From Sandaracinobacter neustonicus (lineage in GTDB: Bacteria; Pseudomonadota; Alphaproteobacteria; Sphingomonadales; Sphingomonadaceae): a stretch of 64,000 nt of DNA. The position numbers and the translations under genes are program-made. The stretch covers positions 186,001-250,000 of the forward strand of contig NZ_VFSU01000024.1 of assembly GCF_006385875.1 (NCBI RefSeq). Reading direction: 5' to 3'. Numbering within the stretch: the stretch's first letter is position 1; each line of letters begins with the position of its first letter. Positions 19,917-31,330 of the stretch are shown here, piece by piece. Under the pieces are notes generated by a model. The model searched no databases, was not told the origin of the DNA, and saw only the letters and a program-made list of their open reading frames with translations.

Positions 19917-21719
19917 GTGTCGGAAGCTTACAAGATCATTGATCATACCTATGATACCGTCGTTGTCGGCGCGGGCGGCTCGGGCCTGCGCGCCACCATG
20001 GGCTCTGCCGAAGCAGGGCTGAAAACGGCCTGCATCACCAAGGTGTTCCCCACCCGCAGCCACACGGTGGCAGCGCAAGGCGGGATCGCCGCCAGCCTTG
20101 GCAACAACACGCCGGACCACTGGACCTGGCACATGTACGACACCGTGAAGGGGTCTGACTGGCTGGGCGATCAGGACGCCATCGAATATATGGTGCGCGA
20201 GGCTCCGGCTGCCGTTTACGAGCTGGAACATGCCGGTGTGCCGTTCAGCCGCAACCAGAACGGCACCATCTATCAGCGCCCGTTCGGCGGCCATATGCAG
20301 AATATGGGTGCCGGCCCGCCGGTGCAGCGCACCTGCGCCGCGGCAGACCGCACCGGCCACGCCATGCTGCACGCGCTCTATCAGCAGAGCCTGAAGTATG
20401 ACGCGGATTTCTACATCGAATATTTCGCCATCGACCTCATCATGGAAAATGGGGCCTGCCGTGGCGTGATCGCCATCTGCATGGCGGATGGCTCCATCCA
20501 CCGCTTCCGCAGCCATGCGGTCGTGCTGGCGACCGGCGGTTATGGCCGCGCCTATTTCTCCGCCACCTCGGCCCATACCTGCACCGGCGACGGCGGCGGC
20601 ATGGTGCTGCGCGCGGGGCTGCCGTTGCAAGACCTTGAGTTTGTGCAGTTCCACCCCACCGGCATCTATGGTGCGGGCGTGCTGATCACCGAAGGCGCGC
20701 GCGGGGAGGGGGGCTATCTCACCAACTCCGAAGGGGAGCGCTTCATGGAGCGCTATGCCCCGTCCGCGAAGGATCTCGCCAGCCGCGACGTGGTGTCGCG
20801 CTCGATGGCGATGGAAATGCGCGAAGGCCGGGGTGTCGGCCCCAACAAGGACCATATCTTCCTGCACCTCGATCATATCGATCCCAAGGTGCTGCATGAA
20901 CGGCTGCCGGGCATCACCGAAAGCGGCAAGATTTTCGCGGGCGTGGACCTCACGCGCGAACCGCTGCCGGTTACGCCCACGGTGCATTACAACATGGGCG
21001 GAATTCCCTGCAATTATCATGGGCAGGTCGTCACCAAGGTGGGCGATGACCCCGAAGTGGTGGTGCCGGGCCTGTTCGCGGTGGGCGAAGCGGCCTGCGT
21101 GTCGGTGCATGGCGCGAACCGGCTGGGGTCCAACTCGCTGATCGATCTGGTTGTGTTCGGGCGGGCGACTGGCCTGTTCCTGAAGGACAATCTGAAGCCC
21201 AACGCCGCCCACAAGGCGCTGCCGGCGGATTCGGCTGATCTGGCGCTGTCGCGGCTGGATCATTACCGCAACGCCAAGGGCGGTTCGCCCACGGCCGAGG
21301 TGCGGCTGCAGATGCAGCACACCATGCAGAAGCACGCCGCCGTGTTCCGCGACAGCGAACTGCTGTCCGAAGGCGTGCAACAGATGGCGCAGGTGAACAA
21401 GCGGATGCAGGACATCAGCGTTCAGGACCGCTCGCTGATCTGGAACAGCGACCTCATTGAGACGCTGGAGCTGGACAATCTGATGTCGCAGGCCGTGTGC
21501 ACCATGGTGAGCGCGGAAAACCGCAAGGAAAGCCGCGGCGCGCATGCGCATGAGGATTATCCGAACCGCGACGACGAGAACTGGATGAAGCACACGATCA
21601 GCTGGTTCGAAGGCTGGGGCGGCAAGGGCGGCAAGGTGACGCTGGGTGACAGGCCGGTGCACACCTTCACGCTCACCGACGAAGCCGAATATATCAAGCC
21701 CAAAGCTCGGGTTTACTGA
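19917..21719 (+). CDS. sdhA: Succinate dehydrogenase flavoprotein subunit
   Basis: The 600-residue FAD-bearing catalytic subunit of complex II, oxidising succinate to fumarate. The FAD-binding [12 protein letters not shown] motif is followed by SHTVAAQGG, where H49 is the expected covalent flavin attachment site. The active-site segments QFHPTGIYG and the arginine-containing [10 protein letters not shown] are present, as is [11 protein letters not shown] near the C-terminal part. The start is GTG at 19917, 2 bp after sdhD, giving [10 protein letters not shown] as the usual N-terminus. Length matches the family. Confidence 0.97.
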   Translation: MSEAYKIIDHTYDTVVVGAGGSGLRATMGSAEAGLKTACITKVFPTRSHTVAAQGGIAASLGNNTPDHWTWHMYDTVKGSDWLGDQDAIEYMVREAPAAVYELEHAGVPFSRNQNGTIYQRPFGGHMQNMGAGPPVQRTCAAADRTGHAMLHALYQQSLKYDADFYIEYFAIDLIMENGACRGVIAICMADGSIHRFRSHAVVLATGGYGRAYFSATSAHTCTGDGGGMVLRAGLPLQDLEFVQFHPTGIYGAGVLITEGARGEGGYLTNSEGERFMERYAPSAKDLASRDVVSRSMAMEMREGRGVGPNKDHIFLHLDHIDPKVLHERLPGITESGKIFAGVDLTREPLPVTPTVHYNMGGIPCNYHGQVVTKVGDDPEVVVPGLFAVGEAACVSVHGANRLGSNSLIDLVVFGRATGLFLKDNLKPNAAHKALPADSADLALSRLDHYRNAKGGSPTAEVRLQMQHTMQKHAAVFRDSELLSEGVQQMAQVNKRMQDISVQDRSLIWNSDLIETLELDNLMSQAVCTMVSAENRKESRGAHAHEDYPNRDDENWMKHTISWFEGWGGKGGKVTLGDRPVHTFTLTDEAEYIKPKARVY

Positions 21720-21726
21720 GGGTACT

Positions 21727-22512
21727 ATGGCAGAGTTCCAACTTCCCGCGAACAGCAAGATTTCCGGCAAGGGCAAGGCTTACCCTGCGCCAGCCGGGGC
21801 GAAGCGCCCGCGCACCTTCAAAATCTATCGCTGGAGCCCGGACGACGGGCAGAACCCGCGTTACGACAGCTACACCATCGATCTCGCCGAGTGCGGGCCG
21901 ATGATTCTGGACGCGCTGATCAAGATCAAGTCAGAGCTTGACCCGACGCTGACCTTCCGCCGCTCATGCCGGGAAGGCATTTGCGGCAGCTGCGCGATGA
22001 ACATCGACGGCTCCAACACGCTCGCCTGCACCATGGCGATCGAGGATGTGAAGGGCGACATCACCATCACCCCGCTGCCGCACATGGAAGTGGTGAAGGA
22101 TCTGGTGCCCGATCTCACGCATTTCTATGCGCAATATGCCAGCATCAAGCCGTGGCTGCAGACGGTCACGCCCGAACCGGCGCTGAAGGAGCGCATCCAG
22201 TCCCCTGAAGACCGGGAAAAGCTGGACGGCCTGTACGAGTGCATCCTGTGCGCCTGCTGCTCCACCTCCTGCCCAAGCTATTGGTGGAATTCCGACCGCT
22301 TCCTGGGCCCGGCGATCCTGCTGCAAGCCTATCGCTGGCTGGCGGACAGCCGCGACGAATATACCGGAGAACGGCTGGACGCGCTGGAAGACCCGTTCCG
22401 CCTGTATCGCTGCCACACGATCATGAACTGCGCGAACGTGTGCCCGAAGGGGTTGAACCCGGCGAAGTCGATCGCGGAGATCAAGAAGATGATGGTGGCG
22501 CGAGCCGTATGA
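21727..22512 (+). CDS. sdhB: Succinate dehydrogenase iron-sulfur subunit
   Basis: The 261-residue electron-transfer subunit of complex II. The N-terminal domain binds a [2Fe-2S] cluster through [10 protein letters not shown] and the later NTLAC cysteine. The C-terminal domain carries [11 protein letters not shown] and [15 protein letters not shown] for the [4Fe-4S] and [3Fe-4S] clusters. It starts 7 bp after sdhA and closes the operon; three hairpins follow within about 110 bp, the last a good intrinsic terminator. Confidence 0.97.
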   Translation: MAEFQLPANSKISGKGKAYPAPAGAKRPRTFKIYRWSPDDGQNPRYDSYTIDLAECGPMILDALIKIKSELDPTLTFRRSCREGICGSCAMNIDGSNTLACTMAIEDVKGDITITPLPHMEVVKDLVPDLTHFYAQYASIKPWLQTVTPEPALKERIQSPEDREKLDGLYECILCACCSTSCPSYWWNSDRFLGPAILLQAYRWLADSRDEYTGERLDALEDPFRLYRCHTIMNCANVCPKGLNPAKSIAEIKKMMVARAV

Positions 22513-22521
22513 CGGCTGCGA

Positions 22522-22593
22522 TTAGCGCGTAGCGCTAACTCGCAGACTCGTCATGGCTCGCGGCCGGCGGAATCGGCGATCTCTCTCGCCGAT
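22522..22593 (+). other. Two stem-loops downstream of sdhB
   Basis: TTAGCGC-GTA-GCGCTAA (22522-22538) begins 9 bp after the sdhB stop, and ATCGGCGA-N6-TCGCCGAT (22572-22593) follows. Neither has a T tract. They may protect the 3' end of the sdh message or be remnants of repeats. Confidence 0.5.
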
Positions 22594-22604
22594 CCGTCCG
22601 ACGG

Positions 22605-22629
22605 AGGCGGGCTATGCCCGCCTTTTTCT
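22605..22629 (+). terminator. Intrinsic terminator of sdhCDAB
   Basis: The 8-bp stem AGGCGGGC/GCCCGCCT with a 3-nt loop is followed directly by TTTTCTT, a classic rho-independent terminator on the plus strand about 95 bp after sdhB. Confidence 0.85.
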
Positions 22630-22743
22630 TCCTTTCCCTTCAAACCCCCAAAGCGGACTCGTCAGCTTGGCTGACGGCCGCGCCCAACGCTTGCCCCCAC
22701 ACCCCCACCCCGCCTAAACCACGCAAACCAAAGGGGGTCCCAA

Positions 22744-23550
22744 ATGCGCCAACGCAATCTCACCGCGCTCACACTCACACTCGTGCTCGCCGCCTGTTCA
22801 ACCCCCCGCGGCACGCCTACCCCCACCCCTGAACCTGCGCGCCCGGCCCCGGCCCCCGCACCTCTCTCCCCCATCCACCAGAATCTCGATCCGCTGGAAA
22901 CGGTGTGGCACGTCCGCGCCGGGCTGAACGTGGCGGCGCTCAGTTGCGCGCAGCGGGTGGGGCCGGGGATCGTCACCGATTACAACGCCTTTCTGAAGGC
23001 GAAGAAGGATCTGCTGACACAGGCCTATAATGCGCTGTCAGACGAGTATCGCGCCAAGGGCGGCAATTGGCAGCGCGCGCTCGATACGGATATGACGAAG
23101 CTTTACAACCACTTCGCCTCGCCGGATGCGCAGGCGGGGTTCTGCGATGCGGCCGCCGTGGAAGTGAAGCGCGCCATCGCCGCCACGCCGGATGAGCGGC
23201 AGGCATGGGCGGAAACCACGCTCGCCACGCTGGACAAGCCCTTCACTGCCCCGCGCATGATGGCGGCGCGCGGCCTGCTGGCGATGCCGGTGGCGGAACC
23301 CGCCGTGCCGGCGGGCTGGCGCATCCAGCTGGGCGCGTTCGGCAGCCAGCAGGCGGCGGAAAAGGCGTGGACGAATGTGCAGTCGCGCAGCGCCGAACTG
23401 GGCGGCCTGACGCCGCATTTCGAACCGGTGCCCGGCAAGCCGCTGATCCGGTTGCAGGTGAAGGGCGTGAACAGCCGGGCAGAGGCGATCACGCTGTGCG
23501 CCCATGCGGCGGCTGCCAATTTCGACTGCATCCCCGTGAAAGAGGGGTAG
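22744..23550 (+). CDS. SPOR-domain lipoprotein
   Basis: A 268-residue predicted lipoprotein: the signal peptide ends in the lipobox LVLAAC (about residue 18), then a Pro-rich linker. A central region (residues about 50-165) is not recognised. A C-terminal SPOR-like domain (about 190-265; WRIQLGAFGSQQAAEKAW and the closing ALTLCAHAAAANFDC-type repeat) would bind glycan strands stripped of peptide stems, usually at the division septum. It lies between sdh and a thioesterase gene, so context says little about its role. A purine-rich AAAGGGGG precedes the ATG. Confidence 0.75.
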   Translation: MRQRNLTALTLTLVLAACSTPRGTPTPTPEPARPAPAPAPLSPIHQNLDPLETVWHVRAGLNVAALSCAQRVGPGIVTDYNAFLKAKKDLLTQAYNALSDEYRAKGGNWQRALDTDMTKLYNHFASPDAQAGFCDAAAVEVKRAIAATPDERQAWAETTLATLDKPFTAPRMMAARGLLAMPVAEPAVPAGWRIQLGAFGSQQAAEKAWTNVQSRSAELGGLTPHFEPVPGKPLIRLQVKGVNSRAEAITLCAHAAAANFDCIPVKEG

Positions 23551-23583
23551 CAAGCCGCCGCCCGCCTTTGCTAGGCGCAGGTC

Positions 23584-24024
23584 ATGGCAGCGAAACTGGT
23601 GGAAGAAGGCCCGTGGAAGGGTTGGCATGCGTGGCATGCAAGGCCGGAAGGCCGCTTCGTGGACGGGCTTGGCAGCGTCTATTACCGCGACGAGCCGCCC
23701 GGCATTCTGTCCTGCATCGAAACTGGGCGGCAGCACAGCAACGCGCTGGGCTTTCTGCATGGCGGCTTCCTGATGGGCTTCATAGATGTGACGATGTTCG
23801 CCGCCATCCGTGAAAAGCTGGTGCAATCCGCTGCCGTCACGCTGCAATGCTCCACCGATTTCATGGGCGCGGGCACCATCGGCAAGCCGCTGGAAGGGCG
23901 CGGCCATGTGGTGAAGGAAACCGGCAAGCTGGTGTGGGTGGCAGGCACGCTGACGCAGGACGGCGGCGAAACGCTGCTCTGCCAGTGGCACGGGTTGCTG
24001 CGGAAGGTGCCCAGAAACAGGTGA
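23584..24024 (+). CDS. PaaI-type hotdog thioesterase family protein
   Basis: A 146-residue hotdog-fold protein. The conserved LGFLHGGFLMGFIDVTMFAAI helix and the beta-strand region VTLQCSTDFMGAG match the PaaI/YbgC-like acyl-CoA thioesterase family, which hydrolyse acyl-CoA; HGG marks the acidic/glycine active-site helix start. The specific substrate cannot be told. The stop codon overlaps the zapE GTG start (GTGA), so the two are translated together. Confidence 0.82.
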   Translation: MAAKLVEEGPWKGWHAWHARPEGRFVDGLGSVYYRDEPPGILSCIETGRQHSNALGFLHGGFLMGFIDVTMFAAIREKLVQSAAVTLQCSTDFMGAGTIGKPLEGRGHVVKETGKLVWVAGTLTQDGGETLLCQWHGLLRKVPRNR

Positions 24025-25139
24025 ACGCGGTTCGCAAAGCCTATGACGCGCTGGTCGCGGGTGGGGAACTGCGGCCCGATCCGGCGCAGGCGGCCGTTGC
24101 AGACCGGCTGGGCCGGCTGGCGGAGGAGTTGGCGCGCCCCCGCCCGAAACAGGGCCTGTTCGGCAAGCTGTTCGGTGGCGAGGCTCCGCCTGCGCCCAAG
24201 GGGCTTTACCTGTGGGGCGGGGTGGGGCGCGGCAAGTCCATGTTGATGGACCTGTTCTTCACCCATGCGAACGTGGAGCCGAAAACGCGGATTCACTTCC
24301 ACCAGTTCATGCTGGAAACCCACGCCCGCATCTTCGCGCACCGGCAGAGCGACCCCGGCGACCCCATTCCGCCGGTCGCCAAAAGCTGGGCGGATGAGGC
24401 GCGGCTGCTCTGCTTCGACGAGCTTCAGGTGAACAATATCGCCGACGCGATGATCCTGTCCCGGCTGTTCACCACCTTGCTGGCCTCGGGCGTGACGGTG
24501 GTTGCGACTTCCAACCGGGTGCCTGCCGATCTGTACAAGGACGGCCTCAGCCGCGAGCTGTTCCTGCCCTTCATCGCGTTGATCGAGCAGCAGCTGGAGG
24601 TGATCCCGCTGGACGGCCCCACCGATTACCGGCTGCACCGCATGGGCGGCATGCCCACCTATTACACCCCCAACGGCCCCGAAGCGACAAAGGCGCTGTC
24701 AGAGCTGTTCTTCCGCCTGACCGACTTTCCCGTGGAGGATCGCAACAATGTGCCGTCCGCCGATCTGGGCCTTGGTGGCGGACGCATCCTGCATGTGCCC
24801 AAAAGCCTGAAGGGCGTCGCTGTCTTTTCCTTCAAGCGCCTCTGCGGGGAGGCGAGGGGGGCGGCTGATTATCTGGCCGTCGCGCGCGCCTATCACACCG
24901 TCATTCTGGTCGGCGTGCCGCGCCTGGGCCCGGAAAATCGCAATGAAGCCAGCCGCTTCGTCACGCTGATCGACGCGCTGTACGAATGGCGCTGCAAGCT
25001 GCTGATCGCCGCCGACGCCCCGCCGGAGGAGCTGTATATGGCAGGCGACGGCCGCTTCGAGTTCGACCGCACCGTGTCCCGGCTGATGGAGATGCAGTCC
25101 GCCGATTATCTGGCCGAAGGGCATGGCCTGAGAGTTTAG
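24021..25139 (+). CDS. zapE: Cell division protein ZapE (AFG1-family ATPase)
   Basis: A 372-residue AAA+-like ATPase that in E. coli binds FtsZ at the constricting ring. Walker A is GGVGRGKS (K72), Walker B is LLCFDELQV, and the family segments IHFHQFMLETHARI, VATSNRVPADLYKDGLSRELFLPFI and FDRTVSRLMEMQSADYL are all present. The GTG at 24021 overlaps the thioesterase stop codon; no better downstream start keeps the N-terminal helix. zapE between sdh and mdh is a common alphaproteobacterial arrangement. Confidence 0.93.
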   Translation: MNAVRKAYDALVAGGELRPDPAQAAVADRLGRLAEELARPRPKQGLFGKLFGGEAPPAPKGLYLWGGVGRGKSMLMDLFFTHANVEPKTRIHFHQFMLETHARIFAHRQSDPGDPIPPVAKSWADEARLLCFDELQVNNIADAMILSRLFTTLLASGVTVVATSNRVPADLYKDGLSRELFLPFIALIEQQLEVIPLDGPTDYRLHRMGGMPTYYTPNGPEATKALSELFFRLTDFPVEDRNNVPSADLGLGGGRILHVPKSLKGVAVFSFKRLCGEARGAADYLAVARAYHTVILVGVPRLGPENRNEASRFVTLIDALYEWRCKLLIAADAPPEELYMAGDGRFEFDRTVSRLMEMQSADYLAEGHGLRV

Positions 25140-25351
25140 GCTCCTCGCGCATGGCTGCTGCGCAACCGCTGAGCGCATCTCACAATCACGGACAACTTGT
25201 CGACACCGCAGGTGCAGCATAAGGTCCGCGCCGATGTTTCGAGTCGCACTCAATAGCCAGTTTGCACCGGTATTCGGTGCGGGGTGGAATTGCGTCTCCA
25301 AGCCGTTTCACCAGCTTACCCGCGCCCCCCGCGACCGATAGGTTTTTGCCC

Positions 25352-26389
25352 ATGAGCCGTATCCGTAACCATATTTTTCCGATCATTGTTGGCGTTCTGG
25401 CGCTGCTGGCGATCGGTTTCGGCCTCTGGTGGTATCTGGAAGGCCGTTTCTGGCAATCGACAGACAATGCCTATGTCGAAGCCGACATGGCGGTGATCGG
25501 CGCGAAGGTGACGGGCTATGTCGCCTCGGTGGACGTGAAGGACAATCAGCCGGTGAAGGCCGGGCAGCCGCTGGTGCATATCGTCGATGCCGACTATCGC
25601 GCCGCGCTCGCCAAGGCGGAGGCGCAGGTGGAGCAGCTGGCGCGCGCGTGGGGCAGCAGGCTCCCGCGCGGTGGCGCAGGCGGGCGCGATCAACGAGGCG
25701 GAGGCTTCCTTGCGGGCGGCTGAGGCGGATGCGCGACGGGCCGCAGCGGATGCGGCCCGGGCGGAAAATCTGCTGAAGCAGGGCTTCGCCACCCGTGCCA
25801 CCGTCGATCAGCGCCGGGCGGATGCGGAATCGACGGCTGCGCTGGTGGCCGAACGCCGGGCCGGTGTGGCCGCCGCCCGCGCGGGGCGCGACGCTGCCAG
25901 CGCCGACACCGGCGGGGCAGGGGCGGCGCTGAAGGCCGCGATCGCCGCGCGCGATGCCGCCGCGCTCGATCTGGAAAACAGCGTGATCCGCGCGCCTTAT
26001 GATGGCATCGTCGGCAACCGCACCGTCCGCACCGGCCAGTTCGCCCGGCAGGGGCAGCAGATGATGGTGGTGGTGCCGGTTCAGCAGGCCTATCTGGTCG
26101 CCAATTTCAAGGAAACGCAGATCGCGGGGATGAAACCGGGCATGCCGGTGGAAATCACGCTGGACGCCTGGCCGGATCAGCCGCTGAAGGGCCGGATCGA
26201 CAGCCTGTCGCCTGCCTCCGGCTCGCGCTTTTCGGTGATCCCGCCCGAGAATGCGACGGGCAATTTCACCCGCATCGTGCAACGCGTGCCGGTGAAGATC
26301 GTGCTGGATCACCCGCTGCCGGAAGGGGTCCGGCTGACGCCGGGCATTTCGGCCAAGGTGGAAATCGATCTGCGCCGCCAGCCCGGCGA

Positions 26390-26393
<4 letters not shown>
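25352..26393 (+). pseudogene. EmrA-type membrane-fusion protein of a multidrug pump, frameshifted
   Basis: This is an HlyD/EmrA periplasmic adaptor whose reading frame breaks. Codons from the ATG at 25352 give a membrane anchor (residues about 10-30), the QSTDNAYVEADMAVIGAKVTG biotinyl-lipoyl-like segment and the start of the coiled-coil hairpin. Between about 25640 and 25680 the frame moves by +1. The second frame then continues the hairpin (AVAQAGAINEAEASL), the second lipoyl half (SVIRAPYDGIVGNRTVRTGQFA) and the beta-barrel to the stop at 26393. The intact protein would be about 345 residues. It overlaps emrB (ATGA). One extra base, or two missing ones, would explain it: a real mutation or a sequencing error in a GC-rich run. 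Confidence 0.85.
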
Positions 26394-29055
<2,662 letters not shown>

Positions 29056-29065
29056 GGGGACAGAC

Positions 29066-30265
29066 ATGAACATTCACGAATATCAGGCGAAGGAACTGCT
29101 CGCCAAATGGGGCGTGCCGATTCCGAAGGGCGTGGCTGCCTTCTCCGTTGAGGAAGCCGTTGCAGCCACCAAGCAACTGCCCGGGCCGCTCTATGTGGTG
29201 AAGGCGCAGATTCACGCCGGTGGGCGCGGCAAGGGCAAGTTCAAGGAACTGCCCGCCACGGCCAAGGGCGGCGTTCGCCTCGCGAAGTCGGCCGAAGAAG
29301 TCGGCTTGGCCGCCGCAGACATGCTGGGCAACACGCTGGTGACGATCCAGACGGGCGATGCCGGCAAGCAGGTGAACCGCCTGTATGTGACGGACGGCGT
29401 GGATATCGCCAAGGAATTCTACCTCGCGTTCCTCGTGGACCGCGCCACGGGCCGGGTGGCCTGCGTCGCCTCCACCGAAGGCGGGATGGACATCGAAACC
29501 GTCGCGCACGACACGCCGGAAAAGATCCAGACCTTCACCATCGATCCGGCCACCGGCTGGCGCGCGCACCATGGCCGCTCCGTCGCTGCCGCGCTCGGCC
29601 TGTCGGGCGATCTGGCGAAGCAGGCGGCCGATACCGCTGCCAAGCTCTATGCCGCCTTCATCGGCACGGATGCCTCGCAAATCGAAATCAATCCGCTCGC
29701 CGTCACGGATGATGGCAAGCTGATGGTGCTGGACGCCAAGGTGGGCTTCGATCCCAACGCGCTGGGCCGTCACCCCGATCTGGTTGCCCTTCGCGACCTG
29801 ACCGAGGAAGACCCCGCCGAAGTCGAAGCGTCCAAGTATGACCTCGCCTTCATCAAGCTGGATGGCAACATCGGCTGCCTCGTGAACGGCGCTGGCCTCG
29901 CGATGGCGACGATGGACATCATCAAGCTGAACGGCGCGTTCCCGGCCAACTTCCTCGATGTTGGCGGCGGCGCAGACAAGGAGAAGGTGACGAACGCCTT
30001 CAAGCTGATCCTCGCCGATCCGGCGGTGGAAGGCATCCTCGTCAACATCTTCGGCGGCATCATGCGCTGCGATATCATCGCGGAAGGCATCATCGCGGCT
30101 GCCAAGGAAGTGAACCTCGGCGTTCCGCTGGTGGTGCGGCTTGAAGGCACCAATGTGGAACTCGGCAAGGAAATCCTCGCGAATTCGGGCCTGCCCATCG
30201 TGAGCGCAGACGATCTGGGCGACGCAGCCCGCAAGATCGTCGCCGAAGTGAAGAAGGCGGCCTGA
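29066..30265 (+). CDS. sucC: Succinyl-CoA synthetase subunit beta (ADP-forming)
   Basis: The 399-residue subunit carries an N-terminal ATP-grasp domain ([18 protein letters not shown], then [12 protein letters not shown]) and a C-terminal CoA-ligase domain ([34 protein letters not shown]). With SucD it makes ATP and succinate from succinyl-CoA. It starts 10 bp after mdh and lies 3 bp before sucD. Confidence 0.98.
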   Translation: MNIHEYQAKELLAKWGVPIPKGVAAFSVEEAVAATKQLPGPLYVVKAQIHAGGRGKGKFKELPATAKGGVRLAKSAEEVGLAAADMLGNTLVTIQTGDAGKQVNRLYVTDGVDIAKEFYLAFLVDRATGRVACVASTEGGMDIETVAHDTPEKIQTFTIDPATGWRAHHGRSVAAALGLSGDLAKQAADTAAKLYAAFIGTDASQIEINPLAVTDDGKLMVLDAKVGFDPNALGRHPDLVALRDLTEEDPAEVEASKYDLAFIKLDGNIGCLVNGAGLAMATMDIIKLNGAFPANFLDVGGGADKEKVTNAFKLILADPAVEGILVNIFGGIMRCDIIAEGIIAAAKEVNLGVPLVVRLEGTNVELGKEILANSGLPIVSADDLGDAARKIVAEVKKAA

Positions 30266-30268
30266 ACC

Positions 30269-31153
30269 ATGTCCATTCTCGTCAACAGCAACACCAAGGT
30301 CATCACCCAGGGCTTCACCGGCAAGCAGGGAACCTTCCACTCCGAAGCGGCCATTGCCTATGGCACGAAGATGGTCGGCGGCGTGGCACCGGGGAAGGGC
30401 GGGCAGACCCACATCGGCCTGCCCGTGTTCGACACCGTGCTGGAAGCCAAGGAAGTCACCGGCGCAGACGCATCGGTGGTCTATGTGCCGCCGTTCGGCG
30501 CGGCAGACGCCATCCTTGAAGCCATCGCGGCGGAAATCCCGCTGATCATCTGCATCACCGAAGGCATTCCGGTGCTGGACATGGTGCCGGTGAAGCGCGC
30601 GCTGCAAGGCTCCAAATCGCGCCTGATCGGCCCGAACTGCCCCGGCGTTCTCACCCCGAACGAGTGCAAGATCGGCATCATGCCCGGCTCCATCTTCTCC
30701 AAGGGCTCGGTGGGCGTGGTCTCGCGTTCGGGCACGCTCACCTATGAAGCCGTGTTCCAGACGACGAACGAAGGCCTCGGCCAGACGACGGCGGTGGGCA
30801 TCGGCGGCGATCCGGTGAACGGCACCAACTTCATCGACATGCTGGAGCTGTTCCTTGCGGATGATGCCACCAAGTCGATCATCATGATCGGTGAAATCGG
30901 CGGTTCGGCGGAAGAAGAAGCCGCCCAGTTCCTGCGCGACGAAGCCAAGCGCGGCCGCAAGAAGCCGATGGTGGGCTTCATCGCCGGCACCACGGCTCCT
31001 CCGGGCCGCCGCATGGGCCATGCCGGGGCCATCGTTTCGGGCGGTCAGGGCAAGGCGGAAGACAAGATCGCGGCCATGGAAGCGGCCGGGATTCGCGTCA
31101 GCCCCAGCCCCTCTGAACTGGGCCGCACACTGAAAGCCGTGCTGAAGGGCTGA
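30269..31153 (+). CDS. sucD: Succinyl-CoA synthetase subunit alpha
   Basis: The 294-residue subunit binds CoA through its Rossmann domain ([20 protein letters not shown]) and carries the phosphorylated active-site histidine in [10 protein letters not shown] (H251). The [10 protein letters not shown] segment is conserved. It follows sucC by 3 bp. Downstream, 177 bp with two strong hairpins separate it from sucA. Confidence 0.98.
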   Translation: MSILVNSNTKVITQGFTGKQGTFHSEAAIAYGTKMVGGVAPGKGGQTHIGLPVFDTVLEAKEVTGADASVVYVPPFGAADAILEAIAAEIPLIICITEGIPVLDMVPVKRALQGSKSRLIGPNCPGVLTPNECKIGIMPGSIFSKGSVGVVSRSGTLTYEAVFQTTNEGLGQTTAVGIGGDPVNGTNFIDMLELFLADDATKSIIMIGEIGGSAEEEAAQFLRDEAKRGRKKPMVGFIAGTTAPPGRRMGHAGAIVSGGQGKAEDKIAAMEAAGIRVSPSPSELGRTLKAVLKG

Positions 31154-31168
31154 GCCTTCAGCCCCCTG

Positions 31169-31200
31169 TTTTCCGGCCGGTTGTCATGCCGGCCGGAAAA
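31169..31200. other. Perfect 12-bp hairpin after sucD
   Basis: TTTTCCGGCCGG (31169-31180) pairs exactly with CCGGCCGGAAAA (31189-31200) across an 8-nt loop, starting 16 bp after the sucD stop. No T tract follows the stem, so it is more likely a partial terminator, attenuator or RNA-processing site inside the operon than a full stop. Confidence 0.6.
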
Positions 31201-31243
31201 ATCAGGGCAACTTTGGTCGCATGGCAGCCATGATGATGGCGTA

Positions 31244-31272
31244 AGCGGTTGAGGAACCTGTCCTCAGCCGCT
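31244..31272 (+). other. Hairpin in the sucA leader
   Basis: AGCGGTTGAGGA (31244-31255) pairs with TCCTCAGCCGCT (31261-31272) across a 5-nt loop, with one G-T pair. It lies 58 bp upstream of the sucA start, so sucAB-lpd may have its own promoter and leader here. No T tract follows. Confidence 0.5.
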
Positions 31273-31330
31273 ATCTGCGGGTTTACAAGGCCCTTGATGG
31301 TGATTTGGGCCCCTAAAGGTGATTTGAAAG

